From Sulfitobacter geojensis (lineage in GTDB: Bacteria > Pseudomonadota > Alphaproteobacteria > Rhodobacterales > Rhodobacteraceae): a DNA stretch of 64,000 nt. A model generated the notes under the pieces. That model was not told where the DNA came from. It saw only the letters and a list, made by a program, of their open reading frames with translations, and did not search any database. The DNA is taken from NCBI RefSeq assembly GCF_000622325.1, contig NZ_JASE01000001.1, positions 1-64,000 of the forward strand, given 5' to 3'. The stretch's first letter is position 1. Every line of letters starts with the position of its first letter. Positions 26,051 to 34,722 of the stretch are shown here, one piece after another. Made by a program: the position numbers and the translations under genes.

Positions 26051-26707
26051 CTAGGTCCGCAAATGCGACACATCATTAAATCCACGCATGGTCATCTGCT
26101 CACCGCGGATGACCAAGCGGCTGATCGATCCGTTGTCAGCGCCATTGAACGCAAATGCGGGCGATCCCGTGGCAATGGCCAATGCCGCGGACACCACACC
26201 ACCATGCACAACAACCGCGACAAGTTCGTCCGGGTGCGCCTGCGCAATCCGCAACAATCCGGCACGCACCCGCGTCTGCAACTGCGCCGTAGTTTCCGCA
26301 TTGGGCAATTCGCCCCATTCATGCCGCTCGCGCGCCCGCCTGATCGCGGGGTCATTGTCGGCAGCGCGGAACCGGAATTCACCTCCGTCCCAGTCACCCA
26401 AAAAAACCTCGCGCAGATCCCGTTCAACCCGCGGCACCACGCCCAAATGTTTGGCCAAAGGTGCAGCCGTCTGATGGGTGCGCTGCATCGTTGTGACGTA
26501 AATCGCCGAAATAGGCTCTGTTTTCAGGCGTTCCCCGACCGCCACAGCCTGCGCTTCCCCTTCGGGCCGCAAGGCAGGGTCGCCCTGCCCTTCCACCATG
26601 GGGAAACTTTCACCTCGCACCGCCGCTTGCGTTTCGCCGTGCCGGATCAACAACAAATCCGCAGCACCTTTCGGGGGTGTAAACCTGTGTTGGCGTGCCT
26701 CGTTCAT
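26051..26707 (-). CDS. histidine phosphatase family protein
   Basis: 218 residues if begun at 26707; an in-frame ATG four codons upstream (26719) is the alternative. The phosphoacceptor motif is LLLIRHGETQAAVRGE and the second catalytic His is present in VAVVVHGGVVSAAL, unlike the homologue at 17946. MQRTHQTAAPLAKHLG and LREVFLGDWDGGEF complete the family pattern. It is convergent with the oxidoreductase gene before it (nine-base gap) and divergent from the one after it. It may be a phosphatase of small phosphoesters; the substrate is unknown. Confidence 0.88.
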   Translation of the reverse strand: MNEARQHRFTPPKGAADLLLIRHGETQAAVRGESFPMVEGQGDPALRPEGEAQAVAVGERLKTEPISAIYVTTMQRTHQTAAPLAKHLGVVPRVERDLREVFLGDWDGGEFRFRAADNDPAIRRARERHEWGELPNAETTAQLQTRVRAGLLRIAQAHPDELVAVVVHGGVVSAALAIATGSPAFAFNGADNGSISRLVIRGEQMTMRGFNDVSHLRT

Positions 26708-26747
26708 AATAAACCTCATTCTGTTTCAGCCCAATAGGACACATCCC

Positions 26748-27752
26748 ATGCAAAACCGCCAGATCACCATTGCTGAACTTCCTACCGACGCGTTGACACA
26801 GGCACATTTCGCCGTGCTCGAAACGCAAATGCCAGTAGCTGGTGACGGCGAAGTTCTGCTGCGTGTCATTCTCATGTCGATCGACGCTGCAAACCGATCA
26901 TGGATGAAGGGCGCGACCTATCGCGCTGCCGTACAGGCCGGCGATGCCATGCCGACCTATGCAATCTGCGAAGTGGTCGAGTCTAACAGCCCGCTGTTCG
27001 AAGCCGGGGACATTGTCGCGGCAGAGGCCACGTGGTCCGAATATGTCACCGCAGATGCCCGAAAAGTGGCGAAACTGCCCAAAGTAGAGACGCTTTCCCA
27101 TCTCATGTCTGTTTACGGGATTGCCGGCAAAACCGCCTATCATGGCTTGCTGTCTGTCGGGAATCCGGTGGCTGGTGAGACCGTTCTGGTTTCAGCGGCT
27201 GCCGGTTCCGTTGGCGGATATGTCGGCCAGATTGCCAAGGCACTTGGCTGTCGTGTTGTCGGCATCGCGGGTGGGCCTGAAAAGTGTAAATGGGTCGAGG
27301 ATGCGCTTGGTTTTGACGCCTGCATTGATTACCGCGAAGCTGGATTGAGCAAAAAGCTCGCCGCCGCGTGTCCGAATGGTGTTGATGTCTACTTTGACAA
27401 TGTTGGGGGCAAGATCCTTGAATCCTCGCTGAATTTCATGAACGAAAAGGGGCGCGTGGTTTGTTGTGGCGCGGTCAGCCAATACGACACCGAAGCGCCC
27501 GCCGGTCCGCGTAATTTGCCCGGCATCATCGTGGTCAAGCGCCTGAAGATGGAAGGATTCATCGTAATGGATTTCGCCCATGATGACGCCAAATGTATCC
27601 GCGCAATGCAACATTGGGTCGCTACAGGCCAGATCAAAGTGACCGAAGATATCGTAGACGGTTTGGAAAATGCGCCTCAGGCGCTGATCGGTCTTTTGGC
27701 CGGCGAAAACAAAGGCAAACGCATGGTGCGCGTTGCTGCTGACCCTTCATAA
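26748..27752 (+). CDS. NADP-dependent MDR oxidoreductase (CurA/prostaglandin reductase-like)
   Basis: Start at 26748, just after the sequence AGGACACATCCC; earlier in-frame starts overlap the divergent gene. 334 residues. VSAAAGSVGGYVGQIAKALG is the NADPH site; VDVYFDNVGGKILESSLNFM and PRNLPGIIVVKRLKMEGFI are typical of the leukotriene-B4 dehydrogenase/curcumin reductase branch, which reduces activated C=C bonds. It lies in a plus-strand unit with a MaoC hydratase and a flavoprotein (11 and 18 base gaps). It may reduce an enoyl-CoA or enone intermediate. Confidence 0.9.
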   Translation: MQNRQITIAELPTDALTQAHFAVLETQMPVAGDGEVLLRVILMSIDAANRSWMKGATYRAAVQAGDAMPTYAICEVVESNSPLFEAGDIVAAEATWSEYVTADARKVAKLPKVETLSHLMSVYGIAGKTAYHGLLSVGNPVAGETVLVSAAAGSVGGYVGQIAKALGCRVVGIAGGPEKCKWVEDALGFDACIDYREAGLSKKLAAACPNGVDVYFDNVGGKILESSLNFMNEKGRVVCCGAVSQYDTEAPAGPRNLPGIIVVKRLKMEGFIVMDFAHDDAKCIRAMQHWVATGQIKVTEDIVDGLENAPQALIGLLAGENKGKRMVRVAADPS

Positions 27753-27763
27753 GGAAGTTATTT

Positions 27764-28234
27764 ATGTCATCTCTACAAACTGCCCTGTCCAACGCCGAAC
27801 AGAACATCGGTAAAGAAGTCGGTGTATCCAACTGGATCACTGTTGATCAGCCAATGATCGACCAATTTGCCGAAACCACCCAAGATACCCAATGGATTCA
27901 CATCGACCCTAAACGCGCTGCATCAGAGACGCCTTTCGGCGGCACCATCGCGCATGGTTTTCTGACGCTATCGCTTGCCAGCCGGTTTGCTTACGACTGC
28001 TTTGCCATGTTGCCCGGTCAGGTTATGGGCATCAATTACGGGATGAACAAAATGCGTTTTCTGATGCCGGTCCGCGCAGGAAGCCGGTTGCGGGGGCGCT
28101 TTACCCTGAAAGAGGTGAAAGCCCGCAGTGCGACCGATCTGCTGCGCACCAATATCCTGACCATCGAAATCGAGGGCGAAGAGACACCTGCCGTCGTGGC
28201 CGAGTGGTTGGGACTTGCCGTCTTTAAAGACTAG
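27764..28234 (+). CDS. MaoC family dehydratase
   Basis: 156-residue single hot-dog protein with the hydratase-2 motif: FAETTQDTQWIHIDPKRA followed by PFGGTIAHGFLTLSL, containing the catalytic Asp/His arrangement of (R)-specific enoyl-CoA hydratases. It probably hydrates 2-enoyl-CoA to (R)-3-hydroxyacyl-CoA. The product would suit the MFE-2-like SDR at 20880. GGAAG precedes its start, 11 bases after the previous stop. Confidence 0.93.
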   Translation: MSSLQTALSNAEQNIGKEVGVSNWITVDQPMIDQFAETTQDTQWIHIDPKRAASETPFGGTIAHGFLTLSLASRFAYDCFAMLPGQVMGINYGMNKMRFLMPVRAGSRLRGRFTLKEVKARSATDLLRTNILTIEIEGEETPAVVAEWLGLAVFKD

Positions 28235-28252
28235 TTTCGCGAAGGGCACGAC

Positions 28253-29650
28253 ATGAAAACCGATTATCTTATCTCCGGCGCAGGGGCGAGCGCGCTGTCG
28301 TTTCTTGACGTGCTTTTGGCCGAAACAGACGCAACCGTTGTCGTGGTGGACCGTCGCGATGCCCCCGGTGGCCACTGGAATGATGCCTACCCTTTTGTGC
28401 GCCTGCACCAGTCGGCATCATTTTACGGGGTCAATTCCCGACACCTCGGCGCAGAACGCGGTCCCCATCAGGATATAACAGACCCTAAATACGAGCTTTC
28501 GACGAAATCGGAGATCTTGCACTATTTTCATGACCTGATGGAAAACACCTATCTGCCGACGGGTCGGGTGACCTATCTGCGCATGTCCGAGCATCTTGGC
28601 GAAGGGCGCGTGCGCCATTTGCTGACCGGCGAAATCACCGAAATCGACGTCACGCAAAAGATTGTCGAAGCGGGACGCTGGGGCGATGCGGGATCGATCC
28701 CCGCCACCCATACCCCCAGTTTCGAGATTGCAGCGGGTGCCACCTGCATCCCCATCAACGACCTGCCCCGCTATGCGCCGCGCCACAAGGCCTATACGAT
28801 CATCGGCGCGGGAAAGACGGGAATGGATGCCGCAATCTGGTTGTTGGAAAACGGCGCGCACAGCGACCAGATCACATGGGTGCGGCCGAACGATTATTGG
28901 TTGTTGAAACGCGAGAGCATACTGAACCATCCCGCCCGCTTTGACAGTACGGTCAACGCCTTCGCCAAAGAACTGGAAATCGCCGCCACCGTCACCGATA
29001 TTTCGCAATTCTGTGACCAGATGGAACAGAGCGGCACATGGCACCGCATCGACACATCCGTCACCCCCACACGGTTTCATGCTGCCGTCTGTTCGTCATC
29101 CGAAGCTGCGGCCTTGGCCGGCATTAAAAACGTCATCCGCAAGGGGCATGTCACACAGGTTGCCCAAGGAGGGATGACCCTTGTCGAAGGGGCTGTAACG
29201 GTTCCGCAAGATACCTTGTTCATCGACTGTAGCGCCAGCGCGGGCGTGGTCATGACGGGCGGGTTTCCTCCGGTATTTGACGGGAACACGATCAACCTTA
29301 ACCTCATCCGACCTTTTCAACCTTTGTTCGGTGCCGCTTTGATTGCCCTGCTTGAAGCAAAGGTCCCTGACCCCGAAATTCGCGCCGCCTGCACCCATTC
29401 CGTCAATTTCCACGACACACCTGCGGAATATATTGCACAGATGTTGCCGGCGATGATGAACCAACAAGCCTGGTCCAAAGTGCCGGTTGTCAAAGAATGG
29501 ATGGAGCGGACGCGGCTTCAGGCGATGAACCACCTGATGGCCGGTTTCGACCCCGGCGATCAGGTAAAACTTGAACTGCTCGGGCGCTTTGGCCCAGCCA
29601 GCAAGGCCGCGTTCAAAAACATTCCAAATCTGCTTGCGGCGAGTACTTAA
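28253..29650 (+). CDS. NAD(P)/FAD-binding protein, flavin-dependent oxidoreductase-like
   Basis: 465 residues. The N-terminal FAD fold reads LISGAGASALSFLDVLLAE, then VVVVDRRDAPGGHWNDAYPF; a second nucleotide-binding site is YTIIGAGKTGMDAAIWLLE at about residue 182. Two Rossmann sites suggest a flavin-containing monooxygenase-like protein, but the Baeyer-Villiger fingerprint FxGxxxHxxxW was not found. The start follows GAAGGGCACGAC. Its TAA overlaps the stop of the convergent replication-protein remnant in TTAA. It may hydroxylate or oxidise an entry substrate for the cluster; function not proven. Confidence 0.82.
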   Translation: MKTDYLISGAGASALSFLDVLLAETDATVVVVDRRDAPGGHWNDAYPFVRLHQSASFYGVNSRHLGAERGPHQDITDPKYELSTKSEILHYFHDLMENTYLPTGRVTYLRMSEHLGEGRVRHLLTGEITEIDVTQKIVEAGRWGDAGSIPATHTPSFEIAAGATCIPINDLPRYAPRHKAYTIIGAGKTGMDAAIWLLENGAHSDQITWVRPNDYWLLKRESILNHPARFDSTVNAFAKELEIAATVTDISQFCDQMEQSGTWHRIDTSVTPTRFHAAVCSSSEAAALAGIKNVIRKGHVTQVAQGGMTLVEGAVTVPQDTLFIDCSASAGVVMTGGFPPVFDGNTINLNLIRPFQPLFGAALIALLEAKVPDPEIRAACTHSVNFHDTPAEYIAQMLPAMMNQQAWSKVPVVKEWMERTRLQAMNHLMAGFDPGDQVKLELLGRFGPASKAAFKNIPNLLAAST

Positions 29651-30231
29651 GTTTCTTCAAACGCGTCTGGCACCATTTCCTGCCAGAATGCTTTGATAGA
29701 GATTGTATTCAGGGCAGACATCCAACCGTGCCGCTCGAAATCCGCGCGCGCATCGGCCGATTCGATCTGCGACATAAACAAGCGCCGGTCTGCATCCCGT
29801 TGTGTCGGGGTGCGCGATGCAACCAGATCCCGGATCCGTTCCAGATCTTTGGCCCGTGACGATGAAGGTGCGGCAGGTTTCGTTTCCGTTGTGAACCCGT
29901 CCTTGAGCGCCGCAGAAAGGTAGCCAACCGGATTCTTCACATTTCGCTGCTGACCGACATAGGCGATTTTCTCCGCAACGTGATCCTCGCCGTGTTGCGC
30001 GATCCATCGGCGCGCCAGTCCGCGCAGGCTCGCTTTCAAGGTGTCCATGTCGTTGGAATTATAACCGATCATCAGACACAGCGTGCGTGCATCAATCATA
30101 TGGGCCTGACCGGTGGTCAGCGTGTCATAGGCATTCAACAACAGCACATTGCTGAGCTTGCGTTGCAACAGCGTCAGCTTGCCCGAAACATGGATCGCCG
30201 CCACATGCTTTTTAACCGACCCGCGGCGCAA
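29647..30231 (-). pseudogene. plasmid replication initiator (Rep_3-type RepA), internally deleted remnant
   Basis: The protein reads RRGSVKKHVAAIHVSGKLTL, then LLNAYDTLTTGQAHMIDART, then MIGYNSNDMDTLKASLRG, and immediately LARRWIAQHGEDHVAEKIAY and NVKNPVGYLSAALKDGF. The first part is the N-terminal and the second the C-terminal end of replication initiators known from Roseobacter-group plasmids, which normally have about 150-200 residues between them (family knowledge from memory). The missing middle includes most of the winged-helix domains, so it should be inactive. The 5' end abuts the IS6 inverted repeat at 30232, so the native start is lost; the frame continues into the element to 30336. 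It marks a former plasmid segment. Confidence 0.75.
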
Positions 30232-30956
30232 GGTTCTGTCGCAAATATTTTGAGGTTTAAAAATCAGCAACCATTGGATGCAGTTATGCTGTGAGCGCTG
30301 CAAACTGCTTGAATGGTGAGAACCCGTTTTGACCAAGTTGGCCCTTGCGGATCATATGTGCTGTTTCAATTCCGGCCAGCGTGGATGCTGCCATATGCAG
30401 CGCCTTGAACCCAAGGATAGGCCGGGTAACTCTTTTGATAAAACGGTGGTCCTGTTCGACGACATTGTTGAGATACTTGAACTGGACAATCTTGATAGTC
30501 TTTCCAGAACCGGTGAACTTGAGGAGTACGTTTAGATTTTGCAAGCCAGCTAGATTAGCACCGCTCTTGTCGATGGCAATTCGATCTGGGACACCGTTGG
30601 TGCCAACGGCCCGCTTGAAAAACCTTCGCGCAGCGGCGGTATCGCGGCGCTCTGACAGCATGACATCAAGGGTTTGGCCATCGCGGTCGACCGCACGGTA
30701 AAGATACGTCCACTTGCCGCGAACCTTGATGTAGGTTTCATCCATGCGCCAAGAAATGGCTGTCGGCCTTTTTCTGGCTTGGGTATTTGCTGCGATCAGC
30801 GGTGAGAATTTCACCACCCAGCGGTTCAACGTGGCATGATCGATTTCGACGCCGCGTTCAGCCATGATCTCCTCAAGATCCCGATACGAGACACCGTAGC
30901 GGACATAGAAAAACACAACGTAAAGGATCACGCTGTGCGAACTTTGCGACAGAACC
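30232..30956 (-). mobile_element. IS6-family insertion element, 725 bp, 5'-damaged
   Basis: Both ends carry the 14-base inverted repeat GGTTCTGTCGCAAA (30232-30245 and, inverted, 30943-30956). The flanking 8-mers, CGGCGCAA on the left and CAAGTTGG on the right, do not match, so there is no target duplication. This fits IS6-type adjacent deletion or recombination. Compared with the remnant at 44848, about 106 bases between the right repeat and the transposase codons SVILY are replaced by five bases, removing the transposase start. On one side lies the repA remnant, on the other a truncated secreted-protein gene. Confidence 0.85.
30284..30942 (-). pseudogene. IS6-family transposase lacking its start
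   Basis: The DDE domain is complete: Asp in WRMDETYIKVRGKWTYLYRA, Asp in PDRIAIDKSGANLAGLQ, Glu in VVEQDHRFIKRVTRP, with the N-terminal helix-turn-helix YRDLEEIMAERGVEIDHATL. The first dozen residues and the ATG are deleted. As a result the frame runs in from the truncated secreted-protein gene upstream, producing a single open frame from 31243 to 30284. That chimera is probably accidental and the transposase is probably silent. Confidence 0.85.
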
Positions 30957-31243
30957 CAAGTTGGCAATGCCCCCAGGACGGACACTGTGGTGGGTTCGCC
31001 GCCAACGTCGAAATTGCCCAACGCCTTCGGTGCACTTGGGTCGGTGATGTCGATCATTCCGATCACACCCAGCGGGCTGTCTGTGTAAACAAGCGTCATA
31101 CCCTCGCCAGAAGCGCTGATAATCTCCGCGGAGGATTCTGCCATTGCGGCGGCGTTGTTGCTGTATGTTACGAAGCTCGCCATGCGGTTAAAGTTCATGT
31201 CTGCGAGCGCGCCTGTAGCCGCAAGCGCGAAAGTCGATGTCAT
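30957..31243 (-). pseudogene. N-terminal fragment of a secreted choice-of-anchor/phytase-esterase-like protein
   Basis: About 95 residues remain: a signal-like start (TSTFALAATGALADMNF), then SSAEIISASGEGMTLVYTDS and GVIGMIDITDPSAPKALGNF, which resemble the first blade of beta-propeller proteins of the choice-of-anchor I / esterase-like phytase group. The gene is cut by the IS6 end at 30956. An upstream in-frame stop limits the start to 31243, and no strong ribosome site is seen. Intact relatives are secreted and often linked to phosphate release, which would fit the nearby ugp operon (inference). Confidence 0.6.
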
Positions 31244-31564
31244 GCCTATAAGTCAGAATGACATTCTAGTTTCCCGATATGAATGATTTAGGGGCCACAG
31301 GATGGCGAGTTTTATGACGCTGTGATGACGTCCGTGTAACAGGCGTATGAAACTATACGACGCAGCTACGCTTTTACAAAACTCATACAAAACCTTCACA
31401 AATCCGTCACTTCGCGGCCTTAGCGGACGTTGCATGCGGACAACCTGCATCTGCGCAAGGCGGGGTTAATTCTCAACCATGGCGTTTAACGAACTTGGGC
31501 AGCATTTCGCGCCCAAAAAACAATGGCTCGCCTGACGGGCACGAGCTGACACCGGAGTAAGATC
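31244..31564. other. intergenic region upstream of ugpB
   Basis: This 321-base gap lies between the truncated secreted-protein gene and ugpB. It holds the presumed ugp promoter and a run of direct repeats at 31375-31403 but no supported gene. The ribosome site before ugpB is CCGGAGTAAG. Confidence 0.5.
31375..31403 (+). promoter_or_regulatory. three direct repeats at 11-bp spacing upstream of ugpB
   Basis: TACAAAA (31375), TACAAAA (31386) and CACAAAT (31397) repeat every 11 bases, one helical turn. Tandem sites with 11-bp spacing are the pattern of PhoB-type response regulators, and ugp operons are often Pho-controlled. The bases do not match the usual CTGTCAT half-site, so only the spacing supports this. 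Confidence 0.4.
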
Positions 31565-32869
31565 ATGAAGAACATCGCGATAAGCTCAGCTGCTGCGCTT
31601 AGCATGTTGGCAAATACTGCATTTGCCGAAACCGAAATCACATGGTGGCACGCAATGGGCGGCGCCCTTGGCGAAACTGTCAATGAAATCGCTGAAGGTT
31701 TCAACGCAAGCCAAGACGAATACACCATCACGCCCGTTTTCAAGGGCACATACGAAGAAACCCTGACCGCAGGTATCGCCGCGTTCCGCGCCGGTGAGCA
31801 GCCAAACATCATGCAGGTTTTTGATGCCGGCGCTGCAACCGTTATCGCAGCCGAAGGTGCGACTGTTCCGGTACAGAACCTACTGGAAGCCAACGACGTC
31901 GGCTTCGATATCGAAGATTACATTTCCGGCGTGCGTTACTTCTACGCCGATGCGGATGGCAAGATGATCGGCATGCCGTTCAACTCCTCCTCGCCTATCA
32001 TGTATTACAACGTACAGGCCCTTGAGGCAGCTGGCGTTACTCCGCCTGTTACATGGGAAGAGTTTGAAACAGTCACTGCGCCTGCATTAAAGAAAGCAGG
32101 ATTCACGGCAATGTCGCAATCCCACCTGCCATGGATTTTCGTTGAAAACTTTATGTCGCGTCACGATCTTCCATTTGCAACCAACGCCAATGGTTATGAC
32201 GGTGCAGACGGCACTGAAATCCTCGTAAACATTGATCCACTCAAGGCGCACTTCACTGCGCTTACTAAATGGCAGGACGCTGGTTACTTTGAATGGTTCG
32301 GCACAGGTTGGGGCGACAACCAAACACCTTTCGAAGAGGGCAAAGTCGCGATCTGGTTCGGTTCGTCGGGATCATTCGGCGGCCTGTCCAAGAAAGATCT
32401 CGGTTTTGATTTTTCTGCGACTTACTTGCCTTACTGGGAAGCGGTTACAACAGAGCCCAAGCAAACCTTCATCGGTGGCGCGGCGTTGTTTGCGATGGCC
32501 GGTCAGCCTGACGAAGAAGACGCTGCAACCGCTGCATTCTTCAAATACCTGACTTCACCAGAAGTTCAGTACATGTGGCACCGTGAAACAGGCTATGTGC
32601 CGATCACAACTGCTGCGTACGAAATGGCGACAGCAGATGGCCACTACGACCGTGCCCCCGCCGCTGAAACTGGCATTCTTCAGCTGTCCTTGGACGCCGG
32701 CGAGAACACACGCGGCTACCGCATGGGTTTCTACGTTCAGATCCGTGACGTGATGAACCGTGAATTCGGCCGCATCCTGACGGGTGAGGCATCTGTGGAC
32801 GATGCCTTCGCTGCGATCGAAACTGAAGCTAACGAGTTGCTGGCTCGCTTTGCTAAAACCCAGAACTAA
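31565..32869 (+). CDS. ugpB: sn-glycerol-3-phosphate-type ABC transporter substrate-binding protein
   Basis: 434 residues with a signal peptide (AISSAAALSMLANTAFAET, cut after AFA). The mature start EITWWHAMGGALGETVNEIA and IAAFRAGEQPNIMQVFDAGA match UgpB closely, as does PFNSSSPIMYYNVQALEAAG. It binds glycerol-3-phosphate or glycerophosphodiesters in the periplasm. It leads the operon ugpB-A-E-C-EEP and is followed by a strong hairpin that likely sets high expression relative to the permeases. Base composition from here to about 39600 looks more AT-rich than region 1. Confidence 0.93.
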   Translation: MKNIAISSAAALSMLANTAFAETEITWWHAMGGALGETVNEIAEGFNASQDEYTITPVFKGTYEETLTAGIAAFRAGEQPNIMQVFDAGAATVIAAEGATVPVQNLLEANDVGFDIEDYISGVRYFYADADGKMIGMPFNSSSPIMYYNVQALEAAGVTPPVTWEEFETVTAPALKKAGFTAMSQSHLPWIFVENFMSRHDLPFATNANGYDGADGTEILVNIDPLKAHFTALTKWQDAGYFEWFGTGWGDNQTPFEEGKVAIWFGSSGSFGGLSKKDLGFDFSATYLPYWEAVTTEPKQTFIGGAALFAMAGQPDEEDAATAAFFKYLTSPEVQYMWHRETGYVPITTAAYEMATADGHYDRAPAAETGILQLSLDAGENTRGYRMGFYVQIRDVMNREFGRILTGEASVDDAFAAIETEANELLARFAKTQN

Positions 32870-32885
32870 GCCTTTGGCTTAATTG

Positions 32886-32911
32886 GACGGCCGCACTCAC
32901 GTGCGGCCGTC
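32886..32911 (+). terminator. intercistronic hairpin after ugpB
   Basis: GACGGCCGCAC and GTGCGGCCGTC form a perfect 11-bp stem with a four-base loop, 16 bases past the ugpB stop and 26 bases before ugpA. CTCCCTTT follows rather than a T-run. Like the hairpin after livK it probably raises binding-protein over permease output (inference). Confidence 0.7.
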
Positions 32912-32937
32912 TCCCTTTAAAGACCCCCGAGGACATT

Positions 32938-33819
32938 ATGAAAAGAGCTGGCTTTGCCACGCGTTGGCTTCCTATCTTGCTGCTATTGCCACAGTTGGCG
33001 ATCATAGCTGTGTTTTTCTATTGGCCAGCCGCCCACGCGGTGCAGTCATCTTTCTATCTTGAAGACCCGTTCGGGTTCGGCTCCAGTTTCGTGGGCTTTG
33101 ACAATTACACACACCTCACAAGCAGTTCCGAATACGCGCGCATTGCAAAGTTCACCTTGCTGTTCACGGTGCTTGTGACATTCTTTTCCCTCGCTCTTGC
33201 ATTGCTGCTAGCCGTCAAGGCTGACAACGTCATTCGCGGAGCAAAGACCTATCGCACGCTTTTGATGTGGGTCTATGCTGTCGCGCCCCCTGTTGCAGGC
33301 TTTATTGGGCTGCTGATGTTTAATCAAAGCTGGGGCCCGCTCACTGAGTTGGCGCGATCAATCGGTTGGGATTTTAAACTGGGTGTGAACTTTGATGACA
33401 CGGCGACCGCAATGGTCCTGGTCTCGGTTTGGAAACAGGTTCCAGTGAACTTCATCTTCTTTCTGTCCGGATTGCAATCCATACCCAAATCTGTGCGCGA
33501 GGCCGCATTAATCGATGCGAAATCATCCTTCCGCCGCTTTTGGGACGTGACCTTCCCGCTGCTCGCGCCGACTGGGTTTTTTCTGCTGATTATCAACATC
33601 ACCTATGCGTTGTTCGACACCTTCGGCGTTGTTGATACGCTGGTGAAGGGCGAGCCAGGAAATAATCCGATGACACTTGTTTACAAGGTCTATGTAGACG
33701 GATTCCGCGGCAACGACCTCGGCGGGTCATCTGCACAATCGGTGATTTTGATGGTGCTTGTCCTTGCCTTGACGGTGTTCCAGTTCCGGCTGGTCGAACG
33801 CCGCATCCATTACACTTGA
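32938..33819 (+). CDS. ugpA: sn-glycerol-3-phosphate-type ABC transporter permease UgpA
   Basis: 293 residues with six hydrophobic segments (LPILLLLPQLAIIAVFFYW first). The cytoplasmic EAA loop is SVREAALIDAKSSFRRFW followed by the conserved DVTFPLLAPTGFF. MTLVYKVYVDGFRGNDLG is typical of UgpA. It forms the inner-membrane channel with UgpE. The start follows the sequence CCCCCGAGGACATT; the next gene starts 12 bases after its stop. Confidence 0.93.
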   Translation: MKRAGFATRWLPILLLLPQLAIIAVFFYWPAAHAVQSSFYLEDPFGFGSSFVGFDNYTHLTSSSEYARIAKFTLLFTVLVTFFSLALALLLAVKADNVIRGAKTYRTLLMWVYAVAPPVAGFIGLLMFNQSWGPLTELARSIGWDFKLGVNFDDTATAMVLVSVWKQVPVNFIFFLSGLQSIPKSVREAALIDAKSSFRRFWDVTFPLLAPTGFFLLIINITYALFDTFGVVDTLVKGEPGNNPMTLVYKVYVDGFRGNDLGGSSAQSVILMVLVLALTVFQFRLVERRIHYT

Positions 33820-33831
33820 AGGGGCGAAACC

Positions 33832-34713
33832 ATGACTGATACCACACACATTCCCATCGCCAAGCGCCCCTTGAAATGGGGCCGCGTAATGGATCATTCG
33901 ATCTTAATCCTAGGCTCGTTATTTATGCTAGTGCCTTTGTTGATGGTGCTCCAGACGACAACGACGACTGACATCGAGACGATCAAGAACGGTCCGGGAC
34001 TACTCATCGGGGACCAGTTCGACGACAACTTCATGGCGGCGATGTTTAAAGCCTCCGGCTTCTCTGGTGAGAATACCGGTATGCGGATGCTAATGAATTC
34101 GATGATCCTTGGCATCGGCTTTGCTGTTGGGAAGATTGTCATCGGGATGATGGCCGCATACGCCTTGGTGTATTTTCGGCTACGCTTTGCCACTTTCGCC
34201 TTCTGGCTTATATTTACCACGTTACTGCTCCCGCTCGAAGTACGCATCCTTCCGTCATACGAGATCGCGCAGCAGCTTGGGTTGCTCAACACTTACACAG
34301 GTTTGATCGTGCCGCTGATTGCGTCCGCAACGGCGACGTTCTTTTTCCGTCAGTTCTTTCGCTCTGTTCCCGAAGAGCTGGTCGAGGCGGCGCGGATAGA
34401 CGGCGCAGGACCGGTCAAATTCTTCATCGATATCCTTGTGCCACTGTCGCAGACCATGATCGCAGCGATGTTCATAATCATGTTTGTCTTTGGGTGGAAC
34501 CAATACCTCTGGCCGACGATGGTGACGACCGAAGAGGGAATGTACACCCTCGTGCGCGGTATCAAACAGATCACGCAGGATCTCGAAGGAACAAACGTTC
34601 CCGAATACGGACGTGCCAATATGTTGGCGCTGATTGCGATCCTTCCGCCTGTGCTGGTCGTGATCTTTTTCCAAAGCTGGTTCGTCAAGGGCCTGACTGA
34701 ATCTGACAAATAG
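33832..34713 (+). CDS. ugpE: sn-glycerol-3-phosphate-type ABC transporter permease UgpE
   Basis: 293 residues, six hydrophobic segments. EAA loop: EELVEAARIDGAGPVKFFID followed by ILVPLSQTMIAAM. LPLEVRILPSYEIAQQLGLL and FGWNQYLWPTMVTTEEGMYT are close to UgpE proteins. It pairs with UgpA and takes energy from UgpC, encoded nine bases downstream. Confidence 0.93.
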   Translation: MTDTTHIPIAKRPLKWGRVMDHSILILGSLFMLVPLLMVLQTTTTTDIETIKNGPGLLIGDQFDDNFMAAMFKASGFSGENTGMRMLMNSMILGIGFAVGKIVIGMMAAYALVYFRLRFATFAFWLIFTTLLLPLEVRILPSYEIAQQLGLLNTYTGLIVPLIASATATFFFRQFFRSVPEELVEAARIDGAGPVKFFIDILVPLSQTMIAAMFIIMFVFGWNQYLWPTMVTTEEGMYTLVRGIKQITQDLEGTNVPEYGRANMLALIAILPPVLVVIFFQSWFVKGLTESDK

Positions 34714-34722
34714 GAAGACCCA

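Noticed and set aside
28253..29650. Baeyer-Villiger monooxygenase
   Set aside because: The FxGxxxHxxxW fingerprint was not found; only two Rossmann motifs are present.
30284..31243. A single 319-residue gene with signal peptide and DDE domain
   Set aside because: The terminal repeat of the IS lies inside the frame and the two halves belong to unrelated families; it is a chimera from insertion and deletion.
31320..31350. Canonical Pho box around CTGTGATGACGTCC
   Set aside because: The second half-site is not in 11-bp register and does not match CTGTCAT.
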